Positions 1-11,687 of a DNA stretch of 64,000 bases are shown here, piece after piece; positions within the stretch are counted from its first letter, which is position 1, and every line of letters starts with the position of its first letter. Position numbers and translations under genes: made by a program. This DNA comes from Cryptomeria japonica (Eukaryota > Streptophyta > Pinopsida > Cupressales > Cupressaceae): the NCBI RefSeq assembly GCF_030272615.1, contig NC_081406.1:140276361-140340360 (forward strand), in the 5' to 3' direction. A model generated the notes under the pieces. The model did not search any database, had not been told where the DNA came from, and worked only from the letters and a program-made list of their open reading frames with translations.

Positions 1-1250
1 TTGGATTTCTTGGACTGTCAAAAGTCTTCTACTCAATGCATCAGCTGCCCGGTTTAACTGCCCTTTCTTATGCTTAATGATGAATGTATAGGCCTTTATA
101 TACTCCACCCATTTCATTTGTTTATGATTGAGTTTATCTTGTGTGTTTAGGAAACTCAATGCTTGGTTGTCCGTATAGACCACAAATTCTTTAGGGAGGA
201 GATAGTGTCTCCACTTCCTCAATGCCTAGACTAAAGCATACAACTCAAGATCATAAGAGGAGTATTTCCTCTTGGCATCACTTAGCTTCTCACTATGGAA
301 AGCTACTAGTCTTTCTTCTTGGCTTAGGATAGCACATATTGCAACATTGCTTGCATCACATTCTACAATGAAAAGTTTCTCAAAACTAGGCAACACTAGT
401 ACCAGTTGGGTAGCTATCTTCTCCTTCAAGGTTTCAAAACCTTTGTTTGATGCTTCACCCCACTGAAAATTTGCTTTTTCTCCACCTCTAATGGTGCCTA
501 ACATGGGTGCACATATAGCACTGAATTGCCTAATGAACTTCCTATAGTACTGAGCTAGTCCATGGAAGCTTCTCACCTCTGTTGTTGTCTTAGGAGTAGG
601 CCAATTTACAATGGCTTCAACCTTTCTTGGATCCATCTTGAGGTTTCCTTGAGATAACAAAACCCAAGGTAAACCAACTCCTGCTTGACAAACTCACACT
701 TATCCAAATGCATGGTTAGCTTTTCATCATACAATCTTTGTAATACATCTTGCAAATGACTAATATGTGTTGTTCTATCTTTACTAAAAATGAGAATATC
801 ATCAAGATAGACTACCACCTTCATCACCTCATTCATGAGTCTCATGAAGGTGCTTGGAGCATTGGATAAGCCAAATGGAATTACAAACCACTCACAAAGA
901 CCCTCAATAGTCTTAAATGCAATTTTCCATTCATCACCCTCAATCCTAATTTGATGATAGCCACTCTTAAGGTCAATTTGTGTAAAGTACTTGGCTTTCC
1001 CTAAACAATCCATTAGGTCTTCTATTCTAGGAATAGGGAACCTATATCTGATGGTGATCCTATTTATGGCTCTAGAATCAATACACTATCTCCAAGTACC
1101 ACCTTTCTTTGGTGCTAACTCAGTAGGGACATCACAAGGGTTAATACTTTTCCTAATTAGGCCTTGATCTAAGATCTCTTGGATTTGCTTGGCAATTTCA
1201 ACATTTTTTTGAGGAGTCATTTTATAGGCTATCTTATTAGGCGAGGATGC
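1..1250 (-). pseudogene. Ty3/gypsy pol fragment: reverse transcriptase and RNase H, broken, running off the window
   Basis: The minus strand encodes the polymerase part of a Ty3/gypsy retrotransposon. The RT fingers and palm include [12 protein letters not shown] near 960-1000 and the catalytic YLDDILIFS near 790-815. The frame then shifts at about 610-660 and continues as the RT connection and RNase H start ([13 protein letters not shown], then the FIVECDASN block near 370-340). An in-frame TAG lies just N-terminal to the CIDSRAI block (about 1090). The element continues past base 1, so integrase and the 3' LTR are not visible. It lies downstream of the protease and gag relics at 1455-3118 and belongs to the same element. 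The stop and frameshift make it inactive. Domain identity is firm; the clade is not. Confidence 0.9.
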
Positions 1251-1454
1251 TCTAGGAATGAAGTCTATTTGATGGCTTATGGTTCTTTTAGGAGGTGAGG
1301 TGGCTGGCTATCCTTCACTTACTATGCCTTTGAATTTCTTCAACAAATCTTGCAACTCTAATGGCAAATCTTGCTGCTCTTTCTTGTCTTCTTCTTTGGG
1401 CTTCATCACAAGTGAAAACCCTATACCTTCAACTTCCTCAAGTATCTTCAAGAA

Positions 1455-1943
1455 CTATTTTTCACTCACCAAAAGAACATTAGGACCTGCTGCCCTCTTT
1501 TCTCCTTCCTCAAGGATAGACTGAATCTTGAATGTGACTCCATCTTTCTTGAATGAGTATGAATTCTTGACTCCATCATGGATAGCTTGTCTATCAAATT
1601 TCCATGGTCTTCCTAAAAGAAGATGGTATGCATCCATGGGTAGGACATCACATAACACTTTGTCCTTATACCTTCCAATGGTAAAATCCACCAATGCTTG
1701 CTCATTGACTAGGACATGTTGGCCTTTGTTCAACCAAGTGATTCTATAGGTATTGTTGTGAGGTATTCTTTGCAATTTGAGTTTGCTCACTACCTCTTCT
1801 AACACAATGTTGTTTGTAGACCCTGAATCAATGATCACCTTGCACACCTTGTCCATAATCATGCATTTGATCCTAAATAAGGACCTTCTTTGGCTTGGCT
1901 CTTCTCTGACTAGTTCTTTGATCAATGTTCTCCTTATCATCAA
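1455..1943 (-). pseudogene. Ty3/gypsy aspartic protease region
   Basis: An open stretch of 162 residues carries the retroviral-type aspartic protease motif IIDSGSTNNIV near residues 36-46, followed by a hydrophobic core and LLLGRPWKFD, the usual flap-to-C-terminal signature of plant gypsy proteases. It sits between the gag relic and the RT of the same minus-strand element, in gag-PR-RT order. In an intact element it would cut the polyprotein into mature parts. The stretch 1251-1454 is the protease-RT linker and RT start; I see no separate gene there. Confidence 0.85.
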
Positions 1944-2003
1944 GTTGTCACCTACCTCTGACTCTAAGGAAACATCTGAAGTCTTACTTCTTGAAGGCTC
2001 TTC

Positions 2004-3118
2004 TTAGAGATAGTTCACTCTTCTTTCACCACCTTGAGATGATGATCCCTTCTTTGGAAACCTATATGCTAGATGACCAAGTTGGTTACAATGGTAACAC
2101 TTCATTGTTACAAAGTATGAGGAACCTCCATTAGATCTTCCTCTAAAACCACTATTGGATCCTCTTCCTCTATTGAATCCTCCTTTACTGCTGCCAATAT
2201 CTTGTTGCTCAGTGAGTTTAGATTCTCTTTGTGTTCTTTGTTCAAAACTTCTTCCTCCAAAGCCTCCTCTATGACCACTATTGTCTTTTTCTCTACCCCT
2301 ACCCCTATTGTTGCTTGAGTCATGTCTTCTTTTCAATTTTTCCTCCACCTTAAGGGAAAGTTGGTAGGTTTGATGGATTGTTTTTGGGCTCATTAGACTG
2401 ATTTCTTCTTGGATGTTCCACTGTAGACCATTTAGGTACCTAGCAACCTTGAGACTCTCTTCTTCTACCACATGAGATCTAAGGCTAAGTTTGTGAAACT
2501 CCTTTGAATAACTATTGACATCAAGATCTTTTTGTCTTAGGTTTTTCCCCTTCTTATGAATTTTCACTTCATAGTCATCAGGGAGATAGACTTCTTTGAT
2601 TTTGACTAACATCCCTTCCAAGAAGATATGGGTGCTTTGCCCATCTTATTCCTTTCATCTTGCACAAATTTCCACCATGTGAGAGTAGCTCCTCTCATCC
2701 TTGACTTGGCTACCTTGACTCTTTGGGCTTTAGTTATGCCCTCACATTCAAAATGGTTCTCCATGCCTTCTATCCACTCTAGGACCACTTCTGCCTCCTT
2801 CTTACCAGTGAACAATGGCAATCCTTCCAGTGATTTGCCACTCAAGGCCTTCAATGCCTTTAGGAAAGGTTCTTGATCTAGGATAGGATCAGGTTCAGGC
2901 ACCTTGTCTATCTCTGACACTTATTTACCCTTCCCTTTTGCTCCTTCCACCTTTACCAACACTTCATCTGCCTTGGTTTCAATTGCACCAAGCTTACTCT
3001 CCAATTCAATCAATTTCTCTTTTAGAAGTCTATTCTCTTCCTCCTGATCATCCACTTTCCTTCCCAAGTTTGCATTGGTCACCATGCTTTTGTCTCCTAT
3101 AGATTCCACTGAGGACAT
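2004..3118 (-). pseudogene. Ty3/gypsy gag, broken by a stop and a frameshift
   Basis: This is the capsid/nucleocapsid part of the minus-strand gypsy element. It begins with ATG at 3118 and an acidic, Lys/Glu-rich coiled-coil-like leader (to 2921). A TAA stop follows. The Retrotrans_gag domain then appears (ALTWWKFVQDE type, 2606-2920), and a frameshift near 2606-2621 leads to the second half (NLRQKDLDVNSYSKEF). A Gly/Arg-rich basic stretch follows, then one zinc knuckle, CYHCNQLGHLAYRF, in which the last cysteine of CX2CX4HX4C is Phe. The lost zinc ligand, the stop and the shift all indicate decay. The gag style resembles chromovirus gags, but that is inference. Confidence 0.85.
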
Positions 3119-3143
3119 CTACTCACCTAGCCCTAATCTTATT

Positions 3144-3156
3144 GGCTCTGATACCA
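3144..3156 (-). other. Primer binding site of the left gypsy element (initiator Met tRNA type)
   Basis: The minus strand reads TGGTATCAGAGCC, the standard plant LTR-retrotransposon primer site complementary to the 3' end of initiator methionine tRNA. It lies 3 bases from the inner end of the LTR at 3160 and upstream of the gag start at 3118, as expected for a minus-strand element. Confidence 0.9.
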
Positions 3157-3159
3157 ATT

Positions 3160-4871
3160 TGATGGGGTTTAGCTAGCCTGCTCAACACACCACCTAGCTA
3201 GTGTTGCTCAATTCCACCAACTCACTAGGCCTAGTTTCACTCTAGACCTCAAAGTCCTTCTTAATCTCTTCTAGGGCTTGATTCTTGACCTTTCTAAGGT
3301 GTATGCTTCAGGTGTTTTGGTTAGGAACCCTACCAATTCCTAGTGCTTCTCAGGTGCTCAATTATGGCTTCTTGGCTTCAACTTGTCAAATTGACCTCCT
3401 ATCATTGTGAGATGATGCAAAGGTATGGAGGTGTATTCTTTCATGTTTTGGATTCTTTTAATTTCCATTAGAGGTTTTCAATCAATAGGTTTGTTATCAA
3501 TTTTCAAAACATGCCTAGAAAAGGGCTACAAGGAATTAGCACAATTAGGCCTCCTAAAACCGGTTTTTTAGGGCTTGGGTGAAAATGATTCAAAGGACCC
3601 CCAAATAAGTTTGGATTTTCTTCAAAGATACACCTATCCCTAAACTATTTTTGTGGTTTTGGCCCCTGGTTTAACCGTACAATGTGTGAACCCCAAAATG
3701 CGGGTTTTGAAGGGTTTACTAGGCCTTTAATCGACAGTGAGTGAACAAGTTGGGGTTTTAGTATCAAAAGGCTTTGAAAAAGCTTCTCCCCACATGGACA
3801 ACTCTGCCCCAACTCTATGGAACCCTCCAAACTCTGAAATGGTGATTTGGCACACACCTCTGCACTTAGCACTTCATTTTCACCTTATTTCCTCTAGCCG
3901 GGTTGCTCTTGGACTTGCCTAGATTAAGGTGGTAGTCATACTTAAACTCCTCTCTAGTACTTGAACCTGCATATCTAAAATGTATAGGTGGTTTCCTACC
4001 ATGTCCCAACTAGTCGTGATGGTAGCACATGTGGAACTCATGGGGCAACCATATTTACAAGAAAACTACTATATACAAGCCAAAACTGGCTGTTTACAAA
4101 CTTGAACAAGAAAACTCCAATGAACAGTATTTAAAAGACTCTAAATTGAACCAAAAAAAAAAAAACATGGGAGAAACTTAATTCATCACTGGATCAATGG
4201 ATTCAATCCATGTTCAATTGCAAAATGAGCAAATTCAAGCCAAAATGCTGCCAACAAGACTAAAAATGAGTAGTTTCAATTGTTGAATTTACATCACATA
4301 CTTCTCCAACCTTGGTAAACGTTCAAGAGAGGGTATATATAGGTTTCCCATGTGTGGATTCCTCCTAGGGTATTGGACAATCCCTAACTCCACCGCTAAC
4401 CAATTCAGGACAAAAGTTGTCATGACAACTTTCAAAAGTTGTCATGACAACGTTTTGCAACTTTGCACTTTTGCACTTTTTGGTCTTCCAACCTATAAGA
4501 CATATTCTAAGTCATCACATATGACTTTTAAAACATTTCTAAGACCTATTTAACCCTCCCTAATGCTTACGCCAAGTTTTGACACTTTTGACCAACAAGA
4601 TGATCAACTACCTACTCAAACTCACTATTTACACAAAAATGCAAACCTAAGAAGAATGAACTCAACCTAGGCCTACATTGACACAAAATACTAAATCTTG
4701 GACCCTCCTGAATTCCTTATTCACTACTGACTTGGCTAGGGTCAGTACAAGCCAAAATTGTGAAAACTAGTTTGCTTAAATCGTAGGTGCTCTTGCACCA
4801 AAACCGGTAATTGATATACTATGTTTTGTTAATCGGAAAACTTGTAAAGTGTGATGAGTTATCATCCACCA
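3160..4871 (-). repeat. 5' LTR of the left gypsy element
   Basis: The inner border is firm: on the plus strand the LTR begins TGATGGGG, so on the element's own strand it ends CCCCATCA just before the primer site. A TATA box (CTATATATACC on the minus strand) lies at 4333-4343. The outer border is set at 4871, where the minus strand starts TGGTGGAT, an imperfect inverted match to the other end. The partner LTR is outside the window, so the outer border is provisional. No gene is seen inside. Confidence 0.55.
4333..4343 (-). promoter_or_regulatory. TATA box of the left gypsy LTR
   Basis: The minus strand reads CCTATATATACCC inside the LTR, about 1.17 kb upstream of its inner end. It would place the transcript start roughly 30 bases further down the minus strand. 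Assigned from the motif and position only. Confidence 0.5.
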
Positions 4872-5660
4872 ACACCGTTGCAGTGCTTCTGTGCCATGTT
4901 ACAATATTTTTCTAGATGCACTGTACCTAGGAAATTATAGTCTAATCTCATTGGACCAACATGAAATCAGATTCCTATATGAGGACATCATGTCTAGGGT
5001 TTTATGTGTGTGTGAAGGGTTGCATAATGAGATTAGGTTTTTGCAAGAAGGTATCTTGTGACTGAGATTGAATGTGCGAAGGATAGAAGACTGAAGTAAT
5101 GTTGCAATGCATTAACAAAGAGAAATCAAGGATCTAACTAAGCATATTGTGCTACTTTCTAGATCACTTACTTGTTGATTACTAATCTCTTCGAAAAGTT
5201 AGAAAACCTTTAACCGGGTAGGCTTAGTTAAGCATGTTCTGAATCCTCTAGCAAGGTGGTTCACAGTTGTGGATCTTAAATCCTTTAACAGGGTATTCTT
5301 TAACATGACTTATCTCCTAACAGAGATCAAGATTCCTAACAGGATCTGTTCTGGTGAAGAACATTTTAAGGCCTTAACCGGTCTGACCTTAACCGGTCTG
5401 GTTGTTATTCTGCAGATAGTAGACTTGTGAGTTTTACTCACTGTGGTTTTTCCCATTTGGGTTTCCATGTCAAAATATCTTGTGTTATGGTGATTGTGTT
5501 ATTGTGGGTGAATGCTTTATTTTCTATTTGGCTTTTCTGTATATTAATCGATTTACTGTTTAAAGGATTATACCGGTCTGTAGTAAAATTTCTTAAGTGT
5601 TTGGTAAAGTTTTTGGGTATACTAATTCACCCCCCTCTTAGTATTTATCAACCCTGTTGG
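4872..5660 (+). repeat. Ty1/copia LTR remnant
   Basis: The 3' half carries the block typical of plant copia LTRs: GTGGTTTTTCCCATTTGGG at 5443-5461, a T-rich stretch, then AATTCACCCCCCTCTTAG near 5623. Repeated short CCTTAACCGGTCTG and AACAGG motifs (5200-5400) match, in reverse orientation, the style of the copia LTR at 33039-34439. The 5' end is not defined and no target-site duplication was found. Bases 5661-5709 are unassigned spacer. Confidence 0.55.
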
Positions 5661-5709
5661 AAAATACACACTCCAATGAGAAATTCTAGGTGATTGAAGG
5701 TTTTGTCAT

Positions 5710-6440
5710 TGTTGGAAACCTTGCAATCATATGATACCAGCAAGACAAATATCGACACTGGCAATGACAAACTCTACACCGGCACACAAAACATCGACAG
5801 TGAAAGGATGGATATCGGCACTCTGGCCGACAAGAATTTTGTTGATAACATATTTTGTAATTAATTATAAAATCATTGTAAGCCAACATGGTGAGTTGTA
5901 ATATGACTCATATATGTATGAGATCATTGTATAATATTTAGTAATAATGTGATAGGCGAAATTATGCAGACCTAATATGCGAAATATAGGTTAAGGGTTT
6001 ATGTATGAAGCAGAGCTAAAACCGGTACTGGATCTGGCATAGCAGAAGCTAAATTGAAGTAGTACAAGACATTGGATTTGTATAATCCATTTTTGTAAGT
6101 CAGTGTGACTTCCTTTGTAATTGAGCAGTGAGCTCTAGGAACTTGGCCTTCCTGCATGTGTAGGCCCCTCTTGTAAAATAGTAATATTCCCTTATTGGCT
6201 AGTAAGTGAATATTGTGGGTCACAAATCCCACCGAGGTTTTTCCACATCGGGTTTCCTCGTTAAATTACTGTGTTATGGTGTGCTTTTCATGTGGTTGTT
6301 GTTATTCTTGTTTACAACATTTTTTTTGGTTTTCCAGTACACAATATTGATATGCTTTACATGTTTTAAGTCAAGTAAATTCATAAACTGGTTAGATACT
6401 GATTCACCCCCCCCTCTCAGTATCTTTGGGAATCCTAACA
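5710..6440 (+). repeat. Ty1/copia LTR, probably solo
   Basis: The sequence runs from TGTTGGAAACC to AATCCTAACA, giving TG...CA ends. Inside are the conserved copia LTR blocks: GCAGTGAGCTCTAGG followed by CCTTCCTGCATGTGTAGG at about 6125-6166, GAGGTTTTTCCACATCGGG at 6234-6252, and the C-run before the end (TTCACCCCCCCCTCTCAG). No coding sequence adjoins it. The 5-bp flanks (GTCAT and AACCC) do not match, so one side has been rearranged. Its right border coincides with the break in the next LTR. Confidence 0.7.
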
Positions 6441-6713
6441 AACCCTTACTGGACCTAGAAAGAAGGCTTACTAGAACATAAGATAGTATTTGATCATCAA
6501 GTCAATACCAACTGACTGAAACATACTTCATAAGCATATGAACCATTCATATAAACTTATTCTATCATTCAGATCATATCCGTGACAATCAACTGATAAT
6601 CTTCCCAATCCAATCCTTCTATCAGAAGCCAGTTAACAACCATAACAACTAGTGTTGACATCAATGATAAAACATCAATGTAACACATAATCAATTCATT
6701 CATATTGCCAACA
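6441..6713 (-). repeat. Truncated copia LTR, left arm of an inverted duplication
   Basis: On the minus strand this begins TGTTGGCAATATG at 6713 and follows the LTR at 10028-11199 (TGTTGGCAATAAG) for about 270 bases. It then stops abruptly within the AGTAAGGGTTT block at 6441, where it abuts the end of the LTR at 5710-6440. It is the start of a 3' LTR whose remaining ~900 bases are missing. Confidence 0.8.
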
Positions 6714-7841
6714 ATCTCCCCCTTTGGCATTGATGGCAACACTAGATGTGAAAAACATCCAAGTGCCAAGAAATGCCAAACAAGTCCCAGACAACCAACA
6801 ATCTCCCATAAAATGATATAGAAATGAAGCTCTGAACCAAATATCTCTGTACCAATTAACTATCCATAGACCTAAACCAAAATCCCCCAATGGGATACAA
6901 CCAATCTGAAATTTTGTTTCTCATCCTTGTGCCAACAATCTACCCCTTAGACTGATATCATGTTAAGTTCTATTTTTCACATATATATCTCTCTCCCCAT
7001 TTGACATCAATGCCAAAAATCTGAGATAAACACCAAAGAAAAACATAGAGCCTCTAAACCACACAATTGACTACTCTCCCTAAGTAGTAGCACCAACTCA
7101 TCAATCCAAAATGAATAGAACCTCCATAAATGCATACCGTACTGATGCCAATCAACATCACTCAAGTCTCTACCAGAGGGGCAGAAGCTCCCAATCTGTA
7201 AATGATTCATCAAACCAATCTGACTTCATTTCCTTCTCCATCAAAAAATTGTACTTGATAGAAATGTGCTTAGTCTTGGAGTGAAATACTAGACTGTTTG
7301 ATATGTCAATAGCTGCAGAGTTATCACAGTGAATAACTACTAGATCATTACAACTCACCCTTATATCCTTCAACACTTGCTTCATCCATAGAACTTGAGT
7401 GCAATTAGTTGCTGCTACAACATATTCAACTTCAACAACAGATAAAGAAATGCATGACTGCTTCTTGCTAATCCATGAAGCTAACTTTTTCCCAAGAAAT
7501 AATTTTTAATCGGATGTGCTCTTCCAATCATCAACGTCACCTACCCAATCTACATTTGTATATGCTCGTAGAGTAAAGTCATCATAAACAAAAAACCATA
7601 CTAGAAAATCCTTGAAAATATCTAAAAATCCTAGCTACCGGAGCAAGGATTCAACATAATCAATTCCTTTCTTTTGAGAGTATCCTTTATAAACCAATCA
7701 AGCCTAGTTCCAAAAACATCCAAGTCCATGTATTGTCCTTTTCTAACTGATCCAATTCCTCTTCCATAGCTTACATCAACATTCATCTTTACAAGCTTCA
7801 ATTACTGATGCTGGTTCAATCTAAGAAATGAAACATACCTC
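6714..7841 (-). pseudogene. Ty1/copia pol fragment (RT tail and RNase H), left arm
   Basis: The minus strand encodes the copia RNase H C-terminus, with the HCDNSAAIDIS motif near 7300-7340 and FHSKTKHISIKY near 7245-7290. Upstream are a heavily stopped RT tail and, at 7745-7825, the integrase-RT linker. Most of RT is missing: the linker joins directly to a sequence near the RT end. The polypurine tract and LTR follow at 6713. This arm shares derived deletions in the RNase H tail with the plus-strand copy at 7842-8577, so the two are inverted duplicates. It is non-functional. Confidence 0.8.
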
Positions 7842-8577
7842 TTACATGGACTTAGATGTTTTTTGATTTGTTTGCAAAGGATACTCTTAGAAGGAATGAA
7901 TTGATTATGTTGAATCCTTGCTCTGGTAGCTAGGATTTTCAAGTATTTTTTTGGTATGTTTTTTGGTTTATGATGACTTTACTCTATGAGCATATATAGA
8001 TGCAGATTAGGTAGGTGATGTTGATGATCGAAAGAGCACATCTAGTGGAGCATTCTTTCTTGGGAAAAAGTTGGTTTCATGGATCAGAAAGAAGCAATCA
8101 TGCACTTCTTTATCTACTACTAAAGCTGAATTTGTTGCAACATCAATTGATTGCACTCAAGTTCTATGGATGAATCAAATGTTGAAGGATATAAAGGTGA
8201 GTTGTAATGATCTAGTAGTTATCCGCTATGATAACTCTGTAGCTATTGACATATCAAACAGTCTGGTATTTCACTCCAAGACTAAGCACATTTCTATCAA
8301 GTATAACCTTTTGATGGAGAACAAAATGAAGTCAGATTGGTTTGAGGAATCCTTTGCAGATTGGGAGTTTATGCCCCTCCGATAGAGACTTGATTGATGT
8401 TGATTGGCATCAGTTCGATATGCATTTACAAAGGTTCTATTCATTCCCGATTGATGAGTTGGTGCTACTATTCAGGAGGAGTAGTCAACTGTGTGGTTCA
8501 GAGGCTCCATGTTTTTTTTTGGTGTTTATGTCAGATTTATAGCATTGATGTTAAAGGGGGAGAGAGATATATATGTA
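7842..8577 (+). pseudogene. Ty1/copia pol fragment (RNase H), right arm of the inverted duplication
   Basis: This copy starts abruptly at TACATGGACTTAG, next to the left arm, and runs through a stopped RT tail into an open RNase H stretch (8071-8385). That stretch has STTKAEFVA, the VIRYDNSVAIDIS block and FHSKTKHISIKY. The RYDNS in place of CDNSA is a decayed active-site region. The end of the open stretch carries the same short deletions as the left arm. It ends near the AAAGGGGGAGAG polypurine-like tract at 8555 and has no LTR of its own. Confidence 0.8.
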
Positions 8578-10027
8578 AAAATGGATGAGCAACACAAAGA
8601 CCAAGCTAAATCTTATGACAGAGAATCGACAGTGGAAATGATCATAACTTATCCAGTAATGCCTATACCAGAACTAAATTATGAACTGGTTACCCTGACA
8701 TCATTAGAAAACTCAACTGTAAATGAAGATCAGAGCAGAGAAACTGAAAGTCAAAAGGCTCCTAGGTATGTAAGGTTGAATCATTTAGAAGATCATATAA
8801 TTGGACAAGAAGATGGTTGATAGCTGATGAGGTATGTTTAATTTCTCAAGTTGAACCGACATCAGTAATTGAAGCTTGTAAAGATAAATATTGGATGTAA
8901 ACTATGGAAGAGAAATTGGATCATTTAGGAAAGGACAGTACATGAACTTGGATGTTTTTTGAACTAGGCTTGATTGGTTTACAAAGGATACTCTCAGAAG
9001 GAAGGAATTGATTATGTTGAATCCTTGATCTGGTAGCTAGGATTTTCAGATGTTTTCAAGATTTTTCTTGTATGGTTTTTGGTTTATGAGGGCTTTACAC
9101 TATGAGCATATTCAAATACAAATTGGGCAGGTGATGTTGATGAACGGAAGAGAACATCTAGTGGAGCATTCTTTCTTGGGAAGAAGTGGGTTTCATGGAT
9201 CAACAAGAATCAGTCATGCATTTCTTTATCTACTGCTGAAGCTGAATATGTTGCAGCCACAACTAATTGCACTCAAGTTCTATGGATGAAGAAAATGTTG
9301 AAGGATATAAGGGTAGAATGCAATGAACTAGTAGTTATTCACTGTGACAACTCTGTAGATATTGACATATCAAAGAATCTGGTATTTCACTCTAAGACTA
9401 AGCACATTTCTATCAAGTATATTTTTCTGATGGAGAAGGAAATGAAGTCAGATTGGTTTATGTGAACACTAAATAACAGATAGAAGACATCTTCACTAAA
9501 CCTTTGTCCTAGGAATCATTTAAGTATTTGAGAGACAGATTGGGGATTTCTAGCCCTCTGATAGAGACTTAAGTGATTCTGATTGGCATTAGTCCGATAT
9601 GAATTTATAGAGGTTCTATTCATTCTGGATTGATGAGTTGGTGCTACTACTCAGGGTGAGTAGTCAGCTATGTGGTTCAGAGGCTCTATGTTTTCTTTGG
9701 TTTTTATTACAGATTTCTAGCATTGATGTCAAAGGGGGAGAGATATATATGTGAAAAACAAAGCTTAACATGGTATCAATCTAAGGGGTAGATTGTTGGC
9801 ACAAGGAGGAGAAACAAAATTTCAGATTGGTTGTATCCCATTAGGGGAGTTTCGTCCAAGTCTATGGATTGCTAATTGGTACAAAGATATTTGGTTAAGA
9901 GCTTCATTGATATATCATTTTATGGGAGATTGTTGGTTGTCTTCCATAGGGGGAGCCTTGTTTGGCATTTCTTAGCACTTGGATGTTTTTCACATCTAGT
10001 GTTGCCATCAATGCCAAAGGGGGATAT
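8578..10027 (+). pseudogene. Ty1/copia pol fragment, third copy, leading into a 3' LTR
   Basis: It begins with the integrase C-terminus/RT linker (APRYVRLNHLEDHIIG near 8760-8807, then EVCLISQVEPTS with a stop between). It jumps at about 8940 over most of RT to the RT tail, then RNase H (AEYVAATTNCTQVLWM near 9240-9290; FHSKTKHISIKY near 9385). The RNase H tail here is longer than in the two inverted copies (DIFTKPLS near 9489). The polypurine tract AAAGGGGGATAT abuts the LTR at 10028. There are many in-frame stops. All three copies share the internal RT deletion. Confidence 0.8.
10016..10027 (+). other. Polypurine tract of the copia element
   Basis: AAAGGGGGATAT lies immediately before the TGTTGG start of the 3' LTR. 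This is the plus-strand DNA primer site used in retrotransposon replication. A similar tract lies at 9731-9740 inside the upstream non-coding tail. Confidence 0.8.
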
Positions 10028-11199
10028 TGTTGGCAATAAGAAGGAATTGATTATGTGTTGCATTGATGTAAACACTAGCTGTTATGGTTGTTTACTAGTT
10101 TCTGGTAGAAGGATTAGAATGGGAAGATTATCAGTTGATTGTCACCAGTATGATCTGAATGATGGAATAAGTTTGTATGAATGGTTCATATGCTTCTAAA
10201 GTATGTTTCACTCAGTTGGTATTGACTTGATGATCAGATGCTATCTTATGTTCTAGTAGGCCTTATTTGTAGGTCTGGTAAGGGTTTCACCGACAGAGCT
10301 TTATTGAAGATCTTTGATGTAATGCATAAGGGGTGTTGGTGTGGCTTCTAGAAGGGATTTAGGATGCTGATGGTGATTGCGTTCATGCCTTGATTGTGGT
10401 GTCATTTCTTTGGTATGTGTTGATCTAATTTAGGTTCGGTGCTATCTAGGTTATGGACCGGTTTCATGAAACGTGTTGGTGGATCCTTCTGATGCGCTTC
10501 CAGGATATTTTATTGATTGGATGATGTTTGTTTGGCCTTAGGCCGACATGTTTTATAATTTTATTTTAGGATTATGTAATGGATCTATTGTATCATTTGG
10601 GTGGCCGACCTAATTGGTTAGGTCCTAGGTTGGTATAAAAGTGATGTAAGATCTCATTGTAGATTATATGTATAGGTAAGGAGTGAATAATGTAATAATG
10701 ATTTGTGCGGAGAATTTGGTCGATCATAGGTGTTGAGTTGGGTTTATGGAAGAGGTTTTAGGCCTTTGGTATTGAGATTAACTAAAACTATACTCAGGCA
10801 TAAGAAATGCTATAATGGCAGTTCAATCTTCATTCTGGATTGTAGTCTATTGTTTTCTGTAATCAGTGAGGTTTTTTTTGTGATGAGCAGTGTGCTCTAG
10901 GCAGTGTGCTTTCCTGCATGTGCAAGCCCCTTATTGTAATATTTATTCATTTGATCAGTGGAAAGATATTGTGGGTCTCCAATACCATCGTGGTTTTTCC
11001 TCTTTGAGGTTTTCCACGTATAAATCTATGGTGTTATGGAGTTCATCTTTGCGGTTGCATTGTTGCTTATTGTTATATGCTTTTATGTTTATCGGTTGTT
11101 GAGTTGTTGTATTAATAAGGTTAAATTTCTCTATTTCGATAGAACACTTATTCATCTCCCCCCCCCCCCCCCCTCTCTTAGTTTTCTTGGATTTCAACA
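10028..11199 (+). repeat. Ty1/copia 3' LTR
   Basis: It runs from TGTTGGCAATAAG to TTGGATTTCAACA, 1172 bases with TG...CA ends and TGTTG/CAACA terminal inverted repeats. It follows directly after the polypurine tract. The conserved copia blocks are present: GAGCAGTGTGCTCTAGGC near 10884, TTTCCTGCATGTGCAAGCCCC near 10911, CGTGGTTTTTCC at 10989, and a long C-run (11157-11173) before the end. Bases 11200-11687 hold no recognisable gene. Confidence 0.85.
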
Positions 11200-11687
11200 T
11201 AATATATGTTTCATAAGGAGAACCCATTAATTACTTTTCAAGATATTAAATAATTATTGAGGAAATCAATAATTAAGTAAATCAACAAGTAAATTGCCCA
11301 TTAGAGAGATATTTGTGAGCTAGATATTCCTTATAATCAAATCCTTCATTTTCTTCTAGATTATTTTCAAGATGAGAATTATTACAAACATCATTAAGAA
11401 CTCCATTTTTAGTAGATTAAACTATTTGAAGAATCAATCAAAGAATTTACCTTAATGGGAGGTGAATATGTAAATGTGATACTGACAAAAAGGTAACTCA
11501 CAAAACCTTAAAATCCAAATTATAGAAAAATAAGCTATGGTATGTTTTGAGAATTATTAAAAATAAGATTTATTTAGATATTAATATAATTAGTAAACGA
11601 CATCTTAGAGGAAAATATATTGCTAGGTGAGGTGGATAAAATAAGATCATACAATACTCTATTAACCTAAATAAATATATAACTATG

